Below, piece after piece: positions 33,962 to 43,422 of a stretch of 64,000 nt of DNA. Each line of letters begins with the position of its first letter. The first letter of the stretch is position 1. This DNA comes from Pigmentiphaga sp. (lineage in GTDB: Bacteria; Pseudomonadota; Gammaproteobacteria; Burkholderiales; Burkholderiaceae_B), in contig JALOAI010000001.1 in the NCBI GenBank assembly GCA_023228945.1, forward strand, positions 124,001-188,000, in the 5' to 3' direction. Both the position numbers and the translations under genes were made by a program. The notes beneath the pieces are model-generated. The model ran no database searches. It saw only the letters and a program-made list of their open reading frames with translations, and had not been told where the DNA came from.

Positions 33962-34554
33962 GGCACGAGAATTCCAGCGTGGCCGAGCAGGCGGGCGGTT
34001 TCGAACAAGGGCAGGCCCATGACTCCGGTATAACTGCCTTCGATTCGTTCCACGAAAACGCCGGCCAGGCCCTGGATCCCGTAGGCTCCCGCCTTGTCGT
34101 AGGGTTCGTTGGTGTCGCAATAGCGCTGGATGTCGCGCGCCGAGAGGGCACGGAACCAAACCCAGGTACTGGAAACGTCCTCGTGCAGGGCATCGCCGTG
34201 GGCGAGTGCGAGGGCGGTGCGGACTTCGTGTCGCGCACCGGAAAGCTGCTGCAGCATCCGTGCGGCATCGCCGCGGTCGGCGGGCTTGCCGAGCACGTCG
34301 TTGCCGAGGATGACCGTGGTGTCGGCCGCGAGGATGGGACGCGGGGCCAGGCCGCGCTTGCGGATGGCGACGACGCCTTTCAGGGCTTTGTCGCGGGCGG
34401 TGCGACTGACGTAATCGGCGGGCGACTCGCCGGACAGTCGGGGCTCGTCGTCGCCCGGCGCCGAGGGCAGCACCAGCACGTCGTGGGGCACGCGCATCTG
34501 TGTGAGCAGCTCGTGGCGGCGCGGGCTGCGGGAAGCCAGGTAAATTGCGGTCAT
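33958..34554 (-). CDS. Maf-family nucleoside-triphosphate pyrophosphatase
   Basis: A 198-residue house-cleaning pyrophosphatase acting on non-canonical or UTP/dTTP-type nucleotides. The fingerprint is IYLASRSPRRHELL at the N-terminus, with ILAADTTVILGNDVLGKP and YDKAGAYGIQG further on. The catalytic Asp in AADTTV is present. The YhdE versus YceF subtype cannot be settled by eye. It overlaps rng by 4 bp and is 7 bp from rlmH. Confidence 0.92.
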   Translation of the reverse strand: MTAIYLASRSPRRHELLTQMRVPHDVLVLPSAPGDDEPRLSGESPADYVSRTARDKALKGVVAIRKRGLAPRPILAADTTVILGNDVLGKPADRGDAARMLQQLSGARHEVRTALALAHGDALHEDVSSTWVWFRALSARDIQRYCDTNEPYDKAGAYGIQGLAGVFVERIEGSYTGVMGLPLFETARLLGHAGILVP

Positions 34555-34561
34555 GGTGCGA

Positions 34562-35032
34562 TTATGCCCGGTGGTATGGATGGTTGTGCAGGATGGACCA
34601 GGCCCGGTAGAGCTGTTCGGCCAGCAAAACCCGTACCATCGCGTGGGGCAGGGTAAGCGAAGATAAACGCAGGCGTTGCTCGCAGCCCTGCTTGAGGACG
34701 GGCTCGAGGCCATCGGCGCCGCCGATCAGGAAGGCCACGTCGCGGCCGTCGGCCCGCCAGCGCTCCAGGGCCTGCGCCAGATCCTGGGTGGTCCAGTCGC
34801 GGCCGCGCTCGTCCAGCGCCACGCGTTGGCACGAGGCCGGCAGCGCGGCCTCGAGACGTCGGGCTTCGGCCTGCATCAGCTGCGCGGCTGTGCGGCCCCC
34901 CGCCCTGGGCTCGGCTTTGACTTCGCGCAGCTCCAGGGGGCAATCCGCCGGGAGGCGGCGGGCGTATTCCTGATAGCCCGTCGTTACCCAATCGGGCATA
35001 CGGGTGCCGACGGCGGCCAGGATCAATCTCAT
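34562..35032 (-). CDS. rlmH: 23S rRNA (pseudouridine-1915-N3) methyltransferase
   Basis: A 156-residue SPOUT enzyme that methylates pseudouridine 1915 in 23S rRNA helix 69. Motifs include LILAAVGTRMPDWV, VALDERGRDW, FLIGGADGLEPVL and the C-terminal VRVLLAEQLYRAWSILHNHPYHR, which is nearly invariant. Its start overlaps the rsfS stop by 4 bp. Confidence 0.95.
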   Translation of the reverse strand: MRLILAAVGTRMPDWVTTGYQEYARRLPADCPLELREVKAEPRAGGRTAAQLMQAEARRLEAALPASCQRVALDERGRDWTTQDLAQALERWRADGRDVAFLIGGADGLEPVLKQGCEQRLRLSSLTLPHAMVRVLLAEQLYRAWSILHNHPYHRA

Positions 35033-35403
35033 CCGCTCAAGCCGGTGGCGGTGGACGATGGCGCCAGCTTGACCCGCACCGGCTTGCCGCCCCAGACTTC
35101 TTCAAGGGCGTAGTACTGGCGAATGGCCGGCTGCATGATGTGGACGACGATGTCGCCGAGATCGACCAGCACCCACTCGCCGGTGGCCTCGCCTTCAGTG
35201 GCCACCACGGTTGCGCCGATCTTGCCGGCCCGCTCTTTGACGTGGCTGGCCAGCGCCCGGGTTTGCCGGTTCGAGGTGGCGGTGGCGATCACGACGCGAT
35301 CGAACAGACTGGTGAGTTCGGTGGTATTGAAGACCTTGATGTCCTGGGCCTTGACGTCTTCCAGGGCGTCGATGACGGCTCGTTGCAGTTTTCTGATGTC
35401 CAT
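35029..35403 (-). CDS. rsfS: Ribosome silencing factor
   Basis: A 124-residue DUF143 protein that binds uL14 on the large subunit and blocks subunit joining when nutrients run short. Motifs are DVKAQDIKVFNTTELTSLFD, TSNRQTRALASHV and EWVLVDLGDIVVHIM. It starts at ATG 35403, 5 bp after nadD ends, in the usual nadD-rsfS-rlmH order. Confidence 0.95.
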   Translation of the reverse strand: MDIRKLQRAVIDALEDVKAQDIKVFNTTELTSLFDRVVIATATSNRQTRALASHVKERAGKIGATVVATEGEATGEWVLVDLGDIVVHIMQPAIRQYYALEEVWGGKPVRVKLAPSSTATGLSG

Positions 35404-35408
35404 GACGT

Positions 35409-36050
35409 TCAGGCAGTTGGTGAGGAGCGATAAAGCTGATGCTGGTGGATGTAGTCGGCCACCGCGGGCGGCGTGCAAGCCTCGATCGGCTGGCCGGCGG
35501 CCACGCGGCGACGGATTTCGGTGGCCGAGATGGCCAGGGGCGGGAATTCGATGGTGAGTAGCGGCGAGCCCTGGGCTTCGAGGCGCTCGGCCAGCTCCAG
35601 GGGGGGCAGCACATCGTGTTCCGGGCGTCTTGCCACGGCCAATCGTACGCGACGCACGATCTCGGGCCAGCGCTCCCAGGTGCAGAAGTTGCGAAGTTGA
35701 TCGCTGCCCAAAAACCAGACGTATTCCGTCGACGGATCGTCGCCGGCCCCCAGTTCGGCCAGGGTGTCGGCGGTATAGGTTGGCCCGGCGCGCTCCAGTT
35801 CAAGGGTGAGGATCGTCATGCCGGGCTCGTTCGCCAGGGCCAGGCGCAGCATGGCCAGCCGATGCTCGGCTGCGGCGCCCAGGGGGCTGCGCTGCCAGGG
35901 TCGTCGGGCCGGCAGCCAGAGCACTTGGTCGAGCGCCAACTGCTGGTGCGCGGCGCGGGCCAGCTCGAGGTGGGCATGGTGAACCGGGTCGAAACTGCCG
36001 CCGAGCAAGCCGAGCCGCCGGCGAACAAGGGGCGACTCGGCTACACCCAT
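35409..36050 (-). CDS. nadD: Nicotinate-mononucleotide adenylyltransferase
   Basis: A 213-residue enzyme converting NaMN and ATP to deamido-NAD. The nucleotidyltransferase motif GLLGGSFDPVHHAHL is at residues 14-28; the second motif ISATEIRRRVAAGQ is near the C-terminus (SxTxxR type). It overlaps the hemF stop by 10 bp. Confidence 0.94.
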   Translation of the reverse strand: MGVAESPLVRRRLGLLGGSFDPVHHAHLELARAAHQQLALDQVLWLPARRPWQRSPLGAAAEHRLAMLRLALANEPGMTILTLELERAGPTYTADTLAELGAGDDPSTEYVWFLGSDQLRNFCTWERWPEIVRRVRLAVARRPEHDVLPPLELAERLEAQGSPLLTIEFPPLAISATEIRRRVAAGQPIEACTPPAVADYIHQHQLYRSSPTA

Positions 36051-36937
36051 GAACGGGGTACCAGAAACTCGGAGAGGCGAGCCTCGGGCGAGCCGGGCTC
36101 GGGCTCGTAGCAATACCGCCAGCGCGCAAGCGGTGGCATCGACATCAGGATCGATTCGGTGCGCCCGCCCGACTGGAGGCCGAACAGCGTGCCCCGGTCG
36201 AAGACCAGGTTGAACTCGACGTAGCGGCCGCGGCGGTAGGCCTGGAAGTCGCGCTCGCGCTCGCCATAGGGCGATTCGCGGCGGCGTTCCACGATGGGCA
36301 GGTAGGCCGGCAGGAAGGCATTGCCGACGTCGCGGGTAAGGGCAAACGCCGCCTCGAAGCCGCCTTCGTCGAGATCGTCGAAGAAAATGCCGCCCACGCC
36401 CCGGGTTTCCTGGCGGTGCTTGAGATAGAAATACTCATCGCACCAGGTTTTGAAGCGGTGGTAGTAATGGCTGCCGTGCGGCGCCAGCGCCCGCGCGCAC
36501 ACTTGATGGAAGTGGCGGGCATCGTCTTCGAAGGGATAATACGGCGTGAGATCCATCCCGCCACCGAACCAGAAGACGTCGCCCGCCACGAAGGCGCGAA
36601 CGTTCATGTGGACGGTGGGGATATAGGGATTGCGCGGATGCAGGACCAGCGACACACCCATGGCCTGCCAGGGCCGGCCCGCCAGTTGAGGGCGCTGCGC
36701 GGTGGCGGAGGGCGGCAAGGTTTGGCCCCGGACGTCGCTGAACAATACCCCCGCCCGCTCGAACAGCTCGGCATCCTCGATCAGGCGCGAGATGCCGCCG
36801 CCGCCTTCGGCCCGCTCCCAGATATCGGTGCGGAACGTGGCGCCGCCGGCGGCCTCGAGACCGCCGACGATGGCGGCCTGCAGCCCCGTGAAGTACTCAC
36901 GCAGCTCGGCGTGGCGCGAAGCAAGCTCGGTATTCAT
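36041..36937 (-). CDS. hemF: Oxygen-dependent coproporphyrinogen III oxidase
   Basis: A 298-residue haem-synthesis enzyme that decarboxylates coproporphyrinogen III using oxygen. Diagnostic segments are MGVSLVLHPRNPYIPTVHMN, WFGGGMDLTPYYPFEDD, HYYHRFKTWCDEYF, GVGGIFFDDLDEG and RRGRYVEFNLVFDRGT. It overlaps the purD stop by 4 bp. Aerobic enzyme; no hemN is seen here. Confidence 0.95.
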   Translation of the reverse strand: MNTELASRHAELREYFTGLQAAIVGGLEAAGGATFRTDIWERAEGGGGISRLIEDAELFERAGVLFSDVRGQTLPPSATAQRPQLAGRPWQAMGVSLVLHPRNPYIPTVHMNVRAFVAGDVFWFGGGMDLTPYYPFEDDARHFHQVCARALAPHGSHYYHRFKTWCDEYFYLKHRQETRGVGGIFFDDLDEGGFEAAFALTRDVGNAFLPAYLPIVERRRESPYGERERDFQAYRRGRYVEFNLVFDRGTLFGLQSGGRTESILMSMPPLARWRYCYEPEPGSPEARLSEFLVPRSWV

Positions 36938-38235
36938 GGGTGGGAACCGGTGGGTTTGATGGCGCGCCAACCGATATCGCGCCGTACCTGGGCACCGGCG
37001 AATCGGATCTGGTCCACCGCCTGGTAGGCGCGCTGCTGGGCGAGCTTGACGGAATCGCCCAGCGCGGTCACGCAGAGCACCCGGCCGCCCGCGGTGCGGA
37101 CCTTGCCATCGGCGTCGAGGACGGTGCCGGCGTGGAACACCATGCAGTCGGGATGATCGGCCGGCAGCCCGTCGATCACATCGCCGGCGCGCGGCGTGGC
37201 GGGGTAGTTGGCGGCGGCCATGACCACGCCCAGGGCGCTGCGGCGGTCCCAGTCGATCTCGGCCTGATCGAGAGTGCCATTGACGGCGTGCTCCATCACG
37301 CGCAGGAAGTCGCCCTTGAGTCGCATCAGAATGGGCTGGGTTTCGGGGTCGCCCATGCGGCAATTGAACTCCAGCACCTTGATGCCGGCCGGCTTGTCGG
37401 CGGTGGCCGGCGAGATCATCAGGCCCGCATACAGGAAGCCGGAATAGGGCACGCCGTCGTTCTTCATGCCCTGGACGGTGGGCAGAATCACCTCGCGCAT
37501 GATGCGATTGTGCAGTTGCGGCGTGACCAGGGGCGCGGGCGAATAGGCGCCCATGCCGCCGGTGTTGGGGCCCTGGTCGCCGTTCAGCAGGCGCTTGTGG
37601 TCTTGGCTGGTGGCCAGCGGCAGAACGTGCTGGCCGTCGCACATGACGATGAAGCTGACTTCTTCGCCAACCAGGCATTCTTCGATCACCACGCGGGCGC
37701 CGGCCGCGCCCAGGCTGCCGTCACCCAGCATGGCATCGATCGCCGCGTGGGCTTCGGCGGTGGTATCGGCCACCACCACGCCCTTGCCGGCCGCGAGGCC
37801 GTCGGCCTTGATCACGATGGGCGCGCCTTGCTCGTCGACATAGGCATGCGCCGCGGCAGGCTCGGTGAAGGTTTGATGGCGCGCGGTGGGAATGTCGTGC
37901 CGCACCAGGAACCGCTTGGCGTAATCCTTGGAGCTCTCGAGCTGGGCCGCGGCCTGGGTGGGGCCGAAGATGCGCAGGCCGTGTTCGCGGAAACGATCGA
38001 CCACGCCCGCGGCCAGCGGCGCTTCGGGCCCGACCACGGTGAGGTCGATTTTTTCACGCCGGGCGAAGTCGGCGAGTTCGACAGGGTCGGTGAGGGCGAC
38101 GTTGCGCAAGGCGGCATCGCGAGCGGTGCCGCCGTTGCCGGGCGCAACGAACACGGTTTCGACTCGGCTCGACTGGGCCAGTCGCCAGGCCAGGGCATGT
38201 TCGCGGCCGCCGGAGCCGATGATCAGGATACGCAT
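36934..38235 (-). CDS. purD: Phosphoribosylamine-glycine ligase
   Basis: A 433-residue ATP-grasp enzyme for the second step of purine synthesis. Motifs are ILIIGSGGREHALAWRL at the N-terminus, IVIKADGLAAGKGVVVA, the signature FNCRMGDPETQPIL and VVMAAANYPATPRAGD. It follows yebC after 88 bp on the same strand. Confidence 0.96.
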   Translation of the reverse strand: MRILIIGSGGREHALAWRLAQSSRVETVFVAPGNGGTARDAALRNVALTDPVELADFARREKIDLTVVGPEAPLAAGVVDRFREHGLRIFGPTQAAAQLESSKDYAKRFLVRHDIPTARHQTFTEPAAAHAYVDEQGAPIVIKADGLAAGKGVVVADTTAEAHAAIDAMLGDGSLGAAGARVVIEECLVGEEVSFIVMCDGQHVLPLATSQDHKRLLNGDQGPNTGGMGAYSPAPLVTPQLHNRIMREVILPTVQGMKNDGVPYSGFLYAGLMISPATADKPAGIKVLEFNCRMGDPETQPILMRLKGDFLRVMEHAVNGTLDQAEIDWDRRSALGVVMAAANYPATPRAGDVIDGLPADHPDCMVFHAGTVLDADGKVRTAGGRVLCVTALGDSVKLAQQRAYQAVDQIRFAGAQVRRDIGWRAIKPTGSHP

Positions 38236-38323
38236 GATGAGTGGTCAAAAAAGAAAAGGAAAAGTCGCGGGCTGCCGGGCAGTGGACTGAGCGGTGGCGG
38301 CCCTTTGGGGGCCGCCGCGGCGC

Positions 38324-39055
38324 TCAGTCGTCGAGTTCGAGAATGGCGTTGGTGTAGACCTCTTGTACGTCGTCCAGGCCTTCGAGGGCATCGAGCAGCT
38401 TCTGCATGCGCTGCGCGTCTTCGCCGGCAAGCACGGTTTCGTTCTCGGGCTTCATCACGATGCCGTCTTCCTCGGCTTTGAGGCCGGCTTCGGCGAAGGC
38501 CTTCTTGAGGCCGGCGTAGTCGCCCGGCGCGCAAGTGACTTCGATCACGCCGTCGTCGTCGGTCTGGATATCGTCGGCGCCCGCCTCAAGGCCGGCTTCC
38601 ATCACGGCGTCTTCGGAGGTGCCCGGGGCGAACAGGAACTGCCCGCAGTGCTTGAACATGAAAACGACCGACCCATCCTGGCCGAGGTTGCCGCCGTTCT
38701 TGGCAAAGGCGTGCCGGACTTCCGCCACCGTGCGGGTGCGGTTGTCGGTCATGCAATCGACGATGATCGCGGCCCCGCCGATGCCGTAGCCCTCGTAGCG
38801 GATTTCGTCGTAGTTGTCGCCGTCGCCGCTGCCGGCGCCGCGGGCGATGGCGCGCTGGATGTTGTCTTTGGGCATGTTGGCGTCGGTGGCTTTGTCCCAC
38901 GCCAAGCGCAGGCGCGGGTTGGTGTCGGGATCCGGCCCTCCCGCGCGCGCCGCCACAGTGATCTCACGGATGATCTTGGTCCAGAGCTTGCCCCGTTTGG
39001 CATCCTGGCGACCTTTACGGTGCTGGATATTGGCCCATTTCGAGTGTCCCGCCAT
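38324..39055 (-). CDS. YebC/PmpR family regulator
   Basis: A 243-residue protein of the YebC family, known as DNA-binding regulators and, in recent work on relatives, as factors that ease translation of proline stretches. The N-terminus MAGHSKWANIQHRKGRQDAK and the segment FAKNGGNLGQDGSVVFMF are diagnostic. In many proteobacteria it sits by ruvC; here it leads the purD operon. Confidence 0.95.
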   Translation of the reverse strand: MAGHSKWANIQHRKGRQDAKRGKLWTKIIREITVAARAGGPDPDTNPRLRLAWDKATDANMPKDNIQRAIARGAGSGDGDNYDEIRYEGYGIGGAAIIVDCMTDNRTRTVAEVRHAFAKNGGNLGQDGSVVFMFKHCGQFLFAPGTSEDAVMEAGLEAGADDIQTDDDGVIEVTCAPGDYAGLKKAFAEAGLKAEEDGIVMKPENETVLAGEDAQRMQKLLDALEGLDDVQEVYTNAILELDD

Positions 39056-39093
39056 AAAACCCCGTTATATGAAAGCTGTGAAATCGACCCGTC

Positions 39094-39122
39094 ATTTTAG
39101 CGCGCTACCCCCGCGGGGTCAC
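39094..39122 (-). promoter_or_regulatory. Candidate sigma-70 promoter for the yebC-purD-rng operon
   Basis: On the minus strand GTGACC (39117-39122) and TAAAAT (39094-39099) are 17 bp apart. Transcription would start near 39087, about 32 bases before the yebC ATG. Confidence 0.4.
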
Positions 39123-39223
39123 GGCGGCCATGATGGGTAACGGGCGTCACAGCGGCGCCGGCATCGGCCCGCTCCGCGTTAGCTTGGCCAAGAGACGCGG
39201 GAAGGCGTGGCAAAGGGGGGTCG

Positions 39224-41809
39224 ATGAAAGGCCGGAGCACGTTGTTGGCGATGATGGCCGGCAGCGGCGGAGTGCAATTGGGAGCCGCCCTGGGGGCATC
39301 GGCCCTGCCGCCGCTGGCCGCTGTCGCCGGAGCGGGAGTGACGATGGCGGTAGGCATCTGGCTGCGGCGCCGGTACGGGCAGGCCGGGGCGAACTCCCGC
39401 CGGCTCCGCGCCGGCCGCGGATTATTCATGCTGGCCTGGCTGCTCTGGATGATCGTCCTGGGCGCCAGCTACACGGTTTGGCGAGCCGACGAGCGTCTGG
39501 TCCAGGCACTCGACGTGCGCCACGAAAATTTCGTCACACGCCTCACTTTGCGGCTCGACAGCCTGGCCGTCGGCGACGACTCGTTCCAGCGGGCCGAAGC
39601 CACGGTGCTCCACAGCCCCGTCGCGGGCGTGCCCAGGCAGCTATGGCTGGGCTGGCCGGCGCCTGCCGAAGGCGGCATACCCGAACTGGTGCCGGGCGAT
39701 GTCTATAGCGCGGCCGTGGTGCTCAAGCGGCCTCATGGCCCCCGCAATCCGCGGGCGTTCGACGCCGAGGCCTGGATGTTCGAGCGCGGCTTGCGCGCTC
39801 GCGCCACCGTGCGCGGCGAACCCGTCCTGCTGGCCCGGCCCGCCTGGGCCGGCGCCGGTGTTGCCGTGGAGCGCGCGCGCTATCAGCTGCGCCGCGCCTT
39901 GCGCAACGCCCTGGGCGACGCCCGCTATGGTCCGGTGGTGATCGCCCTGGCGCTGGGCGATCAGGCCAGCGTGCCGGCCTCCGATTGGGAGGTGTTCAGC
40001 CGTACCGGCATCATTCACCTGGTGTCCATCAGTGGCCTGCACGTCACCTTGCTGGCCGGCCTGGCGGGCGCCGCCGCGCTCTGGCTCTGGAAACGAGGGT
40101 CCTGGCGGGGATTACCGTTGCCGGAATACGGCCCCGCCCGCACCGCGGGCGCCATCGTCGCCTTGCTCGCGGCCTGGCTGTACTGCCTGGTGGCGGGCTG
40201 GGGCGTGCCGGCCCAGCGCACTTTCTTCATGCTGGCCACCGTGGGCATGGCGGCGGTGCTGCGCTTGCCGATCAGCGCCTCGCGGCTGTTGCCGCTGGCG
40301 GCCTGGATCATCCTGGCCCTGGATCCCTGGGCCGTGATGTCGCCGGGCTTCTGGCTGTCGTTCGGCGCGGTGGCGGTGCTGATGCTGCTGGGGAGCGGCC
40401 GCTGGCGGCGGCGCCAGGGCCCACCCTGGCGCCGCGCACTGATTGCGGCAGCCCTGGTGCAAGGTGCGATGACCGTCGCGCTGGTGCCGATGCTGGCGTT
40501 GCAGTTCCACGAGGTGTCGCTGGCCTCGCCGCTCGCCAACGCCCTGGCGATACCCGTGGTCAGCTTTCTGGTAACACCCCTGGCGTTGCTGGGCATGCTG
40601 TTCTCGCCCTGGCCGGGGCTAGTCTGGCTGGGCCAAGGCAGCGCCTGGCTGGCCGAACGGATATTCCGTTGGATGATGGTACCGGTGGCCTGGATGGCGG
40701 AGGCGGACTGGGCGGTATGGCCGGTGGCGGCGCCGCCTTGGCCGCTGGGCCTGCTGGCGCTGGCGGGCTGCGTGTACGCCTTGCTGCCGGCGGGCCTGCC
40801 CGCCCGGTGGCTGGGCTGGAGTCTGCTGCTGCCCTTGTTCTTCTATCAGCCGGCCCGGCCCCGCGACGGCGAATGGCGGCTTGCCGCACTGGACGTCGGC
40901 CAGGGCTCGGCCATCGTGATCGAAACCCGGCGCCATGTGGTGGTATTCGATACCGGCCCGCCCCTGGGCCGCGAGAGCGATGCGGGCGACCGTGTCGTCT
41001 GGCCGCACCTGCGGGCCCGTGGCTGGCGGCGGATAGACGACCTCGTGGTGTCTCACGGCGACGCCGATCATGCCGGCGGGGTGGCGAGTCTGTTGCGCCG
41101 CGTGCCGGTGAGGCGCTTGCGGGCGCAGGCGTTGCCCGGGTCGGGGGCCCAACCGGTGGGCCGGGCCGCGCCGCGCCGGGGCGAGGGCGAGGGCGAGGGC
41201 GAGGGCGAGGGCGAGGGCGAGGGCGCCACCTCCCGGTTTTTGCCGTCGTCCGCCAACGCCACGCCGCCACGCGCGGCCTGCCGGGCCGGCCAGGGCTGGC
41301 AACTCGATGGAGTTTCGTTCCGGGTGCTGCATCCGGCCGGGAGCCCTGGGGCCGGCGCCTGGAATCCCGAAACGACGCCACCCGAGCCACAAGCCGGCAA
41401 GCCTCACGGCAATGCCACCAGTTGCGTCCTGCGGGTGCAGGGCTGGTGGCACGCCGCCTTGCTGCCCGGCGACATCGAGGCGGCCCAGGAGCGGTGGATG
41501 GTGGAGCAGGGCCTGGACTTCGCCGCCGATGTCGTCCTGATGCCCCACCACGGTTCCAGCACGTCTTCAACGCCGCCTTGGGTGTCCGCCGCCGAGGCGA
41601 AGGTGGCGATCGCGCAGGCCGGCTACCTCAGCCGCTTCGGCCATCCCCGGCCGGAGGTCGTGCGGCGCTGGCGGGAATCGGGGGCGCGGGTCCTGAGCAG
41701 CGCCAGCCACGGCGCGGTGATCGTGAACTCGACGAGCGAAGGCTTGGACGTGAAGCCCTGGAGGCAACATGCGCGGCGTTACTGGCATACCGACGTGGCG
41801 GAGCCTTGA
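39224..41809 (+). CDS. comEC: ComEC/Rec2 DNA-uptake channel protein
   Basis: An 861-residue inner-membrane protein that passes single-stranded DNA into the cytoplasm during transformation. It has N-terminal membrane segments and a DUF4131 region, the Competence domain (HLVSISGLHVTLLAGLAG, GWGVPAQRTFFML) and a C-terminal MBL domain (DVGQGSAIVIET, VVSHGDADHAGGV, VLMPHHGSSTSS). Within the MBL domain there is a (Gly-Glu)7 insert encoded by a hexanucleotide repeat. Start ATG 39224 has GGGGGG just upstream. Confidence 0.93.
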   Translation: MKGRSTLLAMMAGSGGVQLGAALGASALPPLAAVAGAGVTMAVGIWLRRRYGQAGANSRRLRAGRGLFMLAWLLWMIVLGASYTVWRADERLVQALDVRHENFVTRLTLRLDSLAVGDDSFQRAEATVLHSPVAGVPRQLWLGWPAPAEGGIPELVPGDVYSAAVVLKRPHGPRNPRAFDAEAWMFERGLRARATVRGEPVLLARPAWAGAGVAVERARYQLRRALRNALGDARYGPVVIALALGDQASVPASDWEVFSRTGIIHLVSISGLHVTLLAGLAGAAALWLWKRGSWRGLPLPEYGPARTAGAIVALLAAWLYCLVAGWGVPAQRTFFMLATVGMAAVLRLPISASRLLPLAAWIILALDPWAVMSPGFWLSFGAVAVLMLLGSGRWRRRQGPPWRRALIAAALVQGAMTVALVPMLALQFHEVSLASPLANALAIPVVSFLVTPLALLGMLFSPWPGLVWLGQGSAWLAERIFRWMMVPVAWMAEADWAVWPVAAPPWPLGLLALAGCVYALLPAGLPARWLGWSLLLPLFFYQPARPRDGEWRLAALDVGQGSAIVIETRRHVVVFDTGPPLGRESDAGDRVVWPHLRARGWRRIDDLVVSHGDADHAGGVASLLRRVPVRRLRAQALPGSGAQPVGRAAPRRGEGEGEGEGEGEGEGATSRFLPSSANATPPRAACRAGQGWQLDGVSFRVLHPAGSPGAGAWNPETTPPEPQAGKPHGNATSCVLRVQGWWHAALLPGDIEAAQERWMVEQGLDFAADVVLMPHHGSSTSSTPPWVSAAEAKVAIAQAGYLSRFGHPRPEVVRRWRESGARVLSSASHGAVIVNSTSEGLDVKPWRQHARRYWHTDVAEP
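41181..41224 (+). repeat. GCGAGG hexanucleotide tandem repeat inside comEC
   Basis: About 7.3 uninterrupted copies of GCGAGG encode alternating Gly-Glu. Unit gain or loss keeps the reading frame and changes only linker length. It lies between the HxDxDH region and the next conserved part of the MBL domain. Confidence 0.95.
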
Positions 41810-42007
41810 ATTTCGTTGGCTGGTCACGCGCAACACCCGGGATTTCGCGGGCCTCGGCCTGCGGCTGCTCGATCCATGGACGACGTGATCGCGTGCGCCC
41901 CAGGCAGGCGGCCAAGGCTATCGCCTATGGCATAATCAATGATTCCCATCGATTTTCACCATCGGCGAGTCTGCCGGCCTGCGGCTGGCATCGCCTCGAG
42001 GTTAGCC

Positions 42008-43411
42008 ATGGCCCAGACGCTGTACGACAAATTATGGAATGACCATGTCGTCCGCCAGGACGACGACGGCACCTGCCTGCTCTATATCGACAGGCACCTA
42101 GTGCACGAAGTCACCAGTCCCCAGGCGTTCGAAGGCCTGCGCCTGGCCGGGCGCAAGCCCTGGCGCGTGGCGGCCAACCTCGCGGTGGCCGATCACAACG
42201 TGCCCACCATCAATCGCGACGAAGGCATCGAAGATCCCGTCTCGCGCCTGCAGGTCGAAACCCTCGACGCCAATTGCGAGGCCTACGGCATCACCGAGTT
42301 CCGCATGAACGACATGCGGCAGGGCATCGTGCACGTGATCGGGCCCGAACAGGGTGCCACGTTGCCGGGCATGACGGTGGTCTGCGGCGATTCGCACACC
42401 AGCACGCATGGCGCCATGGCCGCGCTCGCCTTCGGCATCGGCACCTCCGAGGTCGAGCACGCGCTCGCCACGCAAACCCTGGTGGCCAAGAAAAACCGCA
42501 ACATGCTGGTCAGGGTCGAAGGCCCCCTGCCGCGCGGCTGCACGGCCAAGGATCTCGTCCTGCACGTCATCGGCGTCATCGGCACGGCGGGCGGCACCGG
42601 CTGTACCATCGAGTTCGCCGGCAGCACCATCCGCGAACTGTCCATCGAGGGCCGGATGACCGTCTGCAATATGGCGATCGAGGCCGGGGCGCGCTCGGGC
42701 CTGGTGGCCGTCGACGACAAAACCATCGAGTACCTGCGGGGCCGGCCGTACTCGCCGGTGGGCGCCGCCTGGGACCAGGCCGTGGCCTACTGGCGTACCT
42801 TGCACAGCGATCCCGGCGCGCACTTCGACCACGTGGTCGAAATCAACGCCGCCGACATCACGCCGCAAGTCACCTGGGGCACTTCGCCCGAGATGGTGGT
42901 GTCCGTTACCGCGCGGGTTCCCGATCCCGACCGCGAAAAAGACGACGTCAAGCGTTCCGGCATGGAACGCGCGCTCGAGTACATGGGTCTCAAGCCCAAT
43001 ACCCCGATGACCGACATCCGCATCGATAAGGTTTTCATCGGCTCATGCACCAACTCGCGCATCGAAGACCTCCGCGCCGCCGCCGAGGTGGCCCAGGGCA
43101 AGCGCGTGGCATCGAACGTCAAGCTGGCGATGGTGGTGCCGGGCTCGGGCTTGGTCAAGGCCCAGGCCGAACGCGAAGGGCTGGACAAAATCTTTCTGGC
43201 TGCGGGTTTCGAATGGCGCGATCCGGGCTGCTCGATGTGCCTGGCCATGAACGCCGATCGCCTGGAGCCGGGCGAGCGCTGTGCCTCCACCTCCAACCGC
43301 AATTTCGAGGGACGGCAGGGGCAGGGCGGCCGCACCCACCTGGTCAGCCCGGCGATGGCCGCCGCCGCCGCGATCGCGGGTCACTTCGTCGACGTGCGCA
43401 CGCTGCGCTAA
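42008..43411 (+). CDS. leuC: 3-isopropylmalate dehydratase large subunit
   Basis: A 467-residue aconitase-family subunit for leucine synthesis. It carries the [4Fe-4S] cysteines in FIGSCTNSRIEDLRAAA and DPGCSMCLAMN, plus CGDSHTSTHGAMAALAFGIG. The ATG at 42008 follows GAGG at 41998-42001. A -10-like CATAAT lies at about 41930. It heads leuC-leuD-leuB-asd, with leuD starting 11 bp after its stop. Confidence 0.96.
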   Translation: MAQTLYDKLWNDHVVRQDDDGTCLLYIDRHLVHEVTSPQAFEGLRLAGRKPWRVAANLAVADHNVPTINRDEGIEDPVSRLQVETLDANCEAYGITEFRMNDMRQGIVHVIGPEQGATLPGMTVVCGDSHTSTHGAMAALAFGIGTSEVEHALATQTLVAKKNRNMLVRVEGPLPRGCTAKDLVLHVIGVIGTAGGTGCTIEFAGSTIRELSIEGRMTVCNMAIEAGARSGLVAVDDKTIEYLRGRPYSPVGAAWDQAVAYWRTLHSDPGAHFDHVVEINAADITPQVTWGTSPEMVVSVTARVPDPDREKDDVKRSGMERALEYMGLKPNTPMTDIRIDKVFIGSCTNSRIEDLRAAAEVAQGKRVASNVKLAMVVPGSGLVKAQAEREGLDKIFLAAGFEWRDPGCSMCLAMNADRLEPGERCASTSNRNFEGRQGQGGRTHLVSPAMAAAAAIAGHFVDVRTLR

Positions 43412-43422
43412 AGGAGTCCGTC

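Noticed and set aside
41181..41224. Tandem repeat considered as a CRISPR-like array
   Set aside because: There are no spacers. It is a simple hexanucleotide repeat within comEC.
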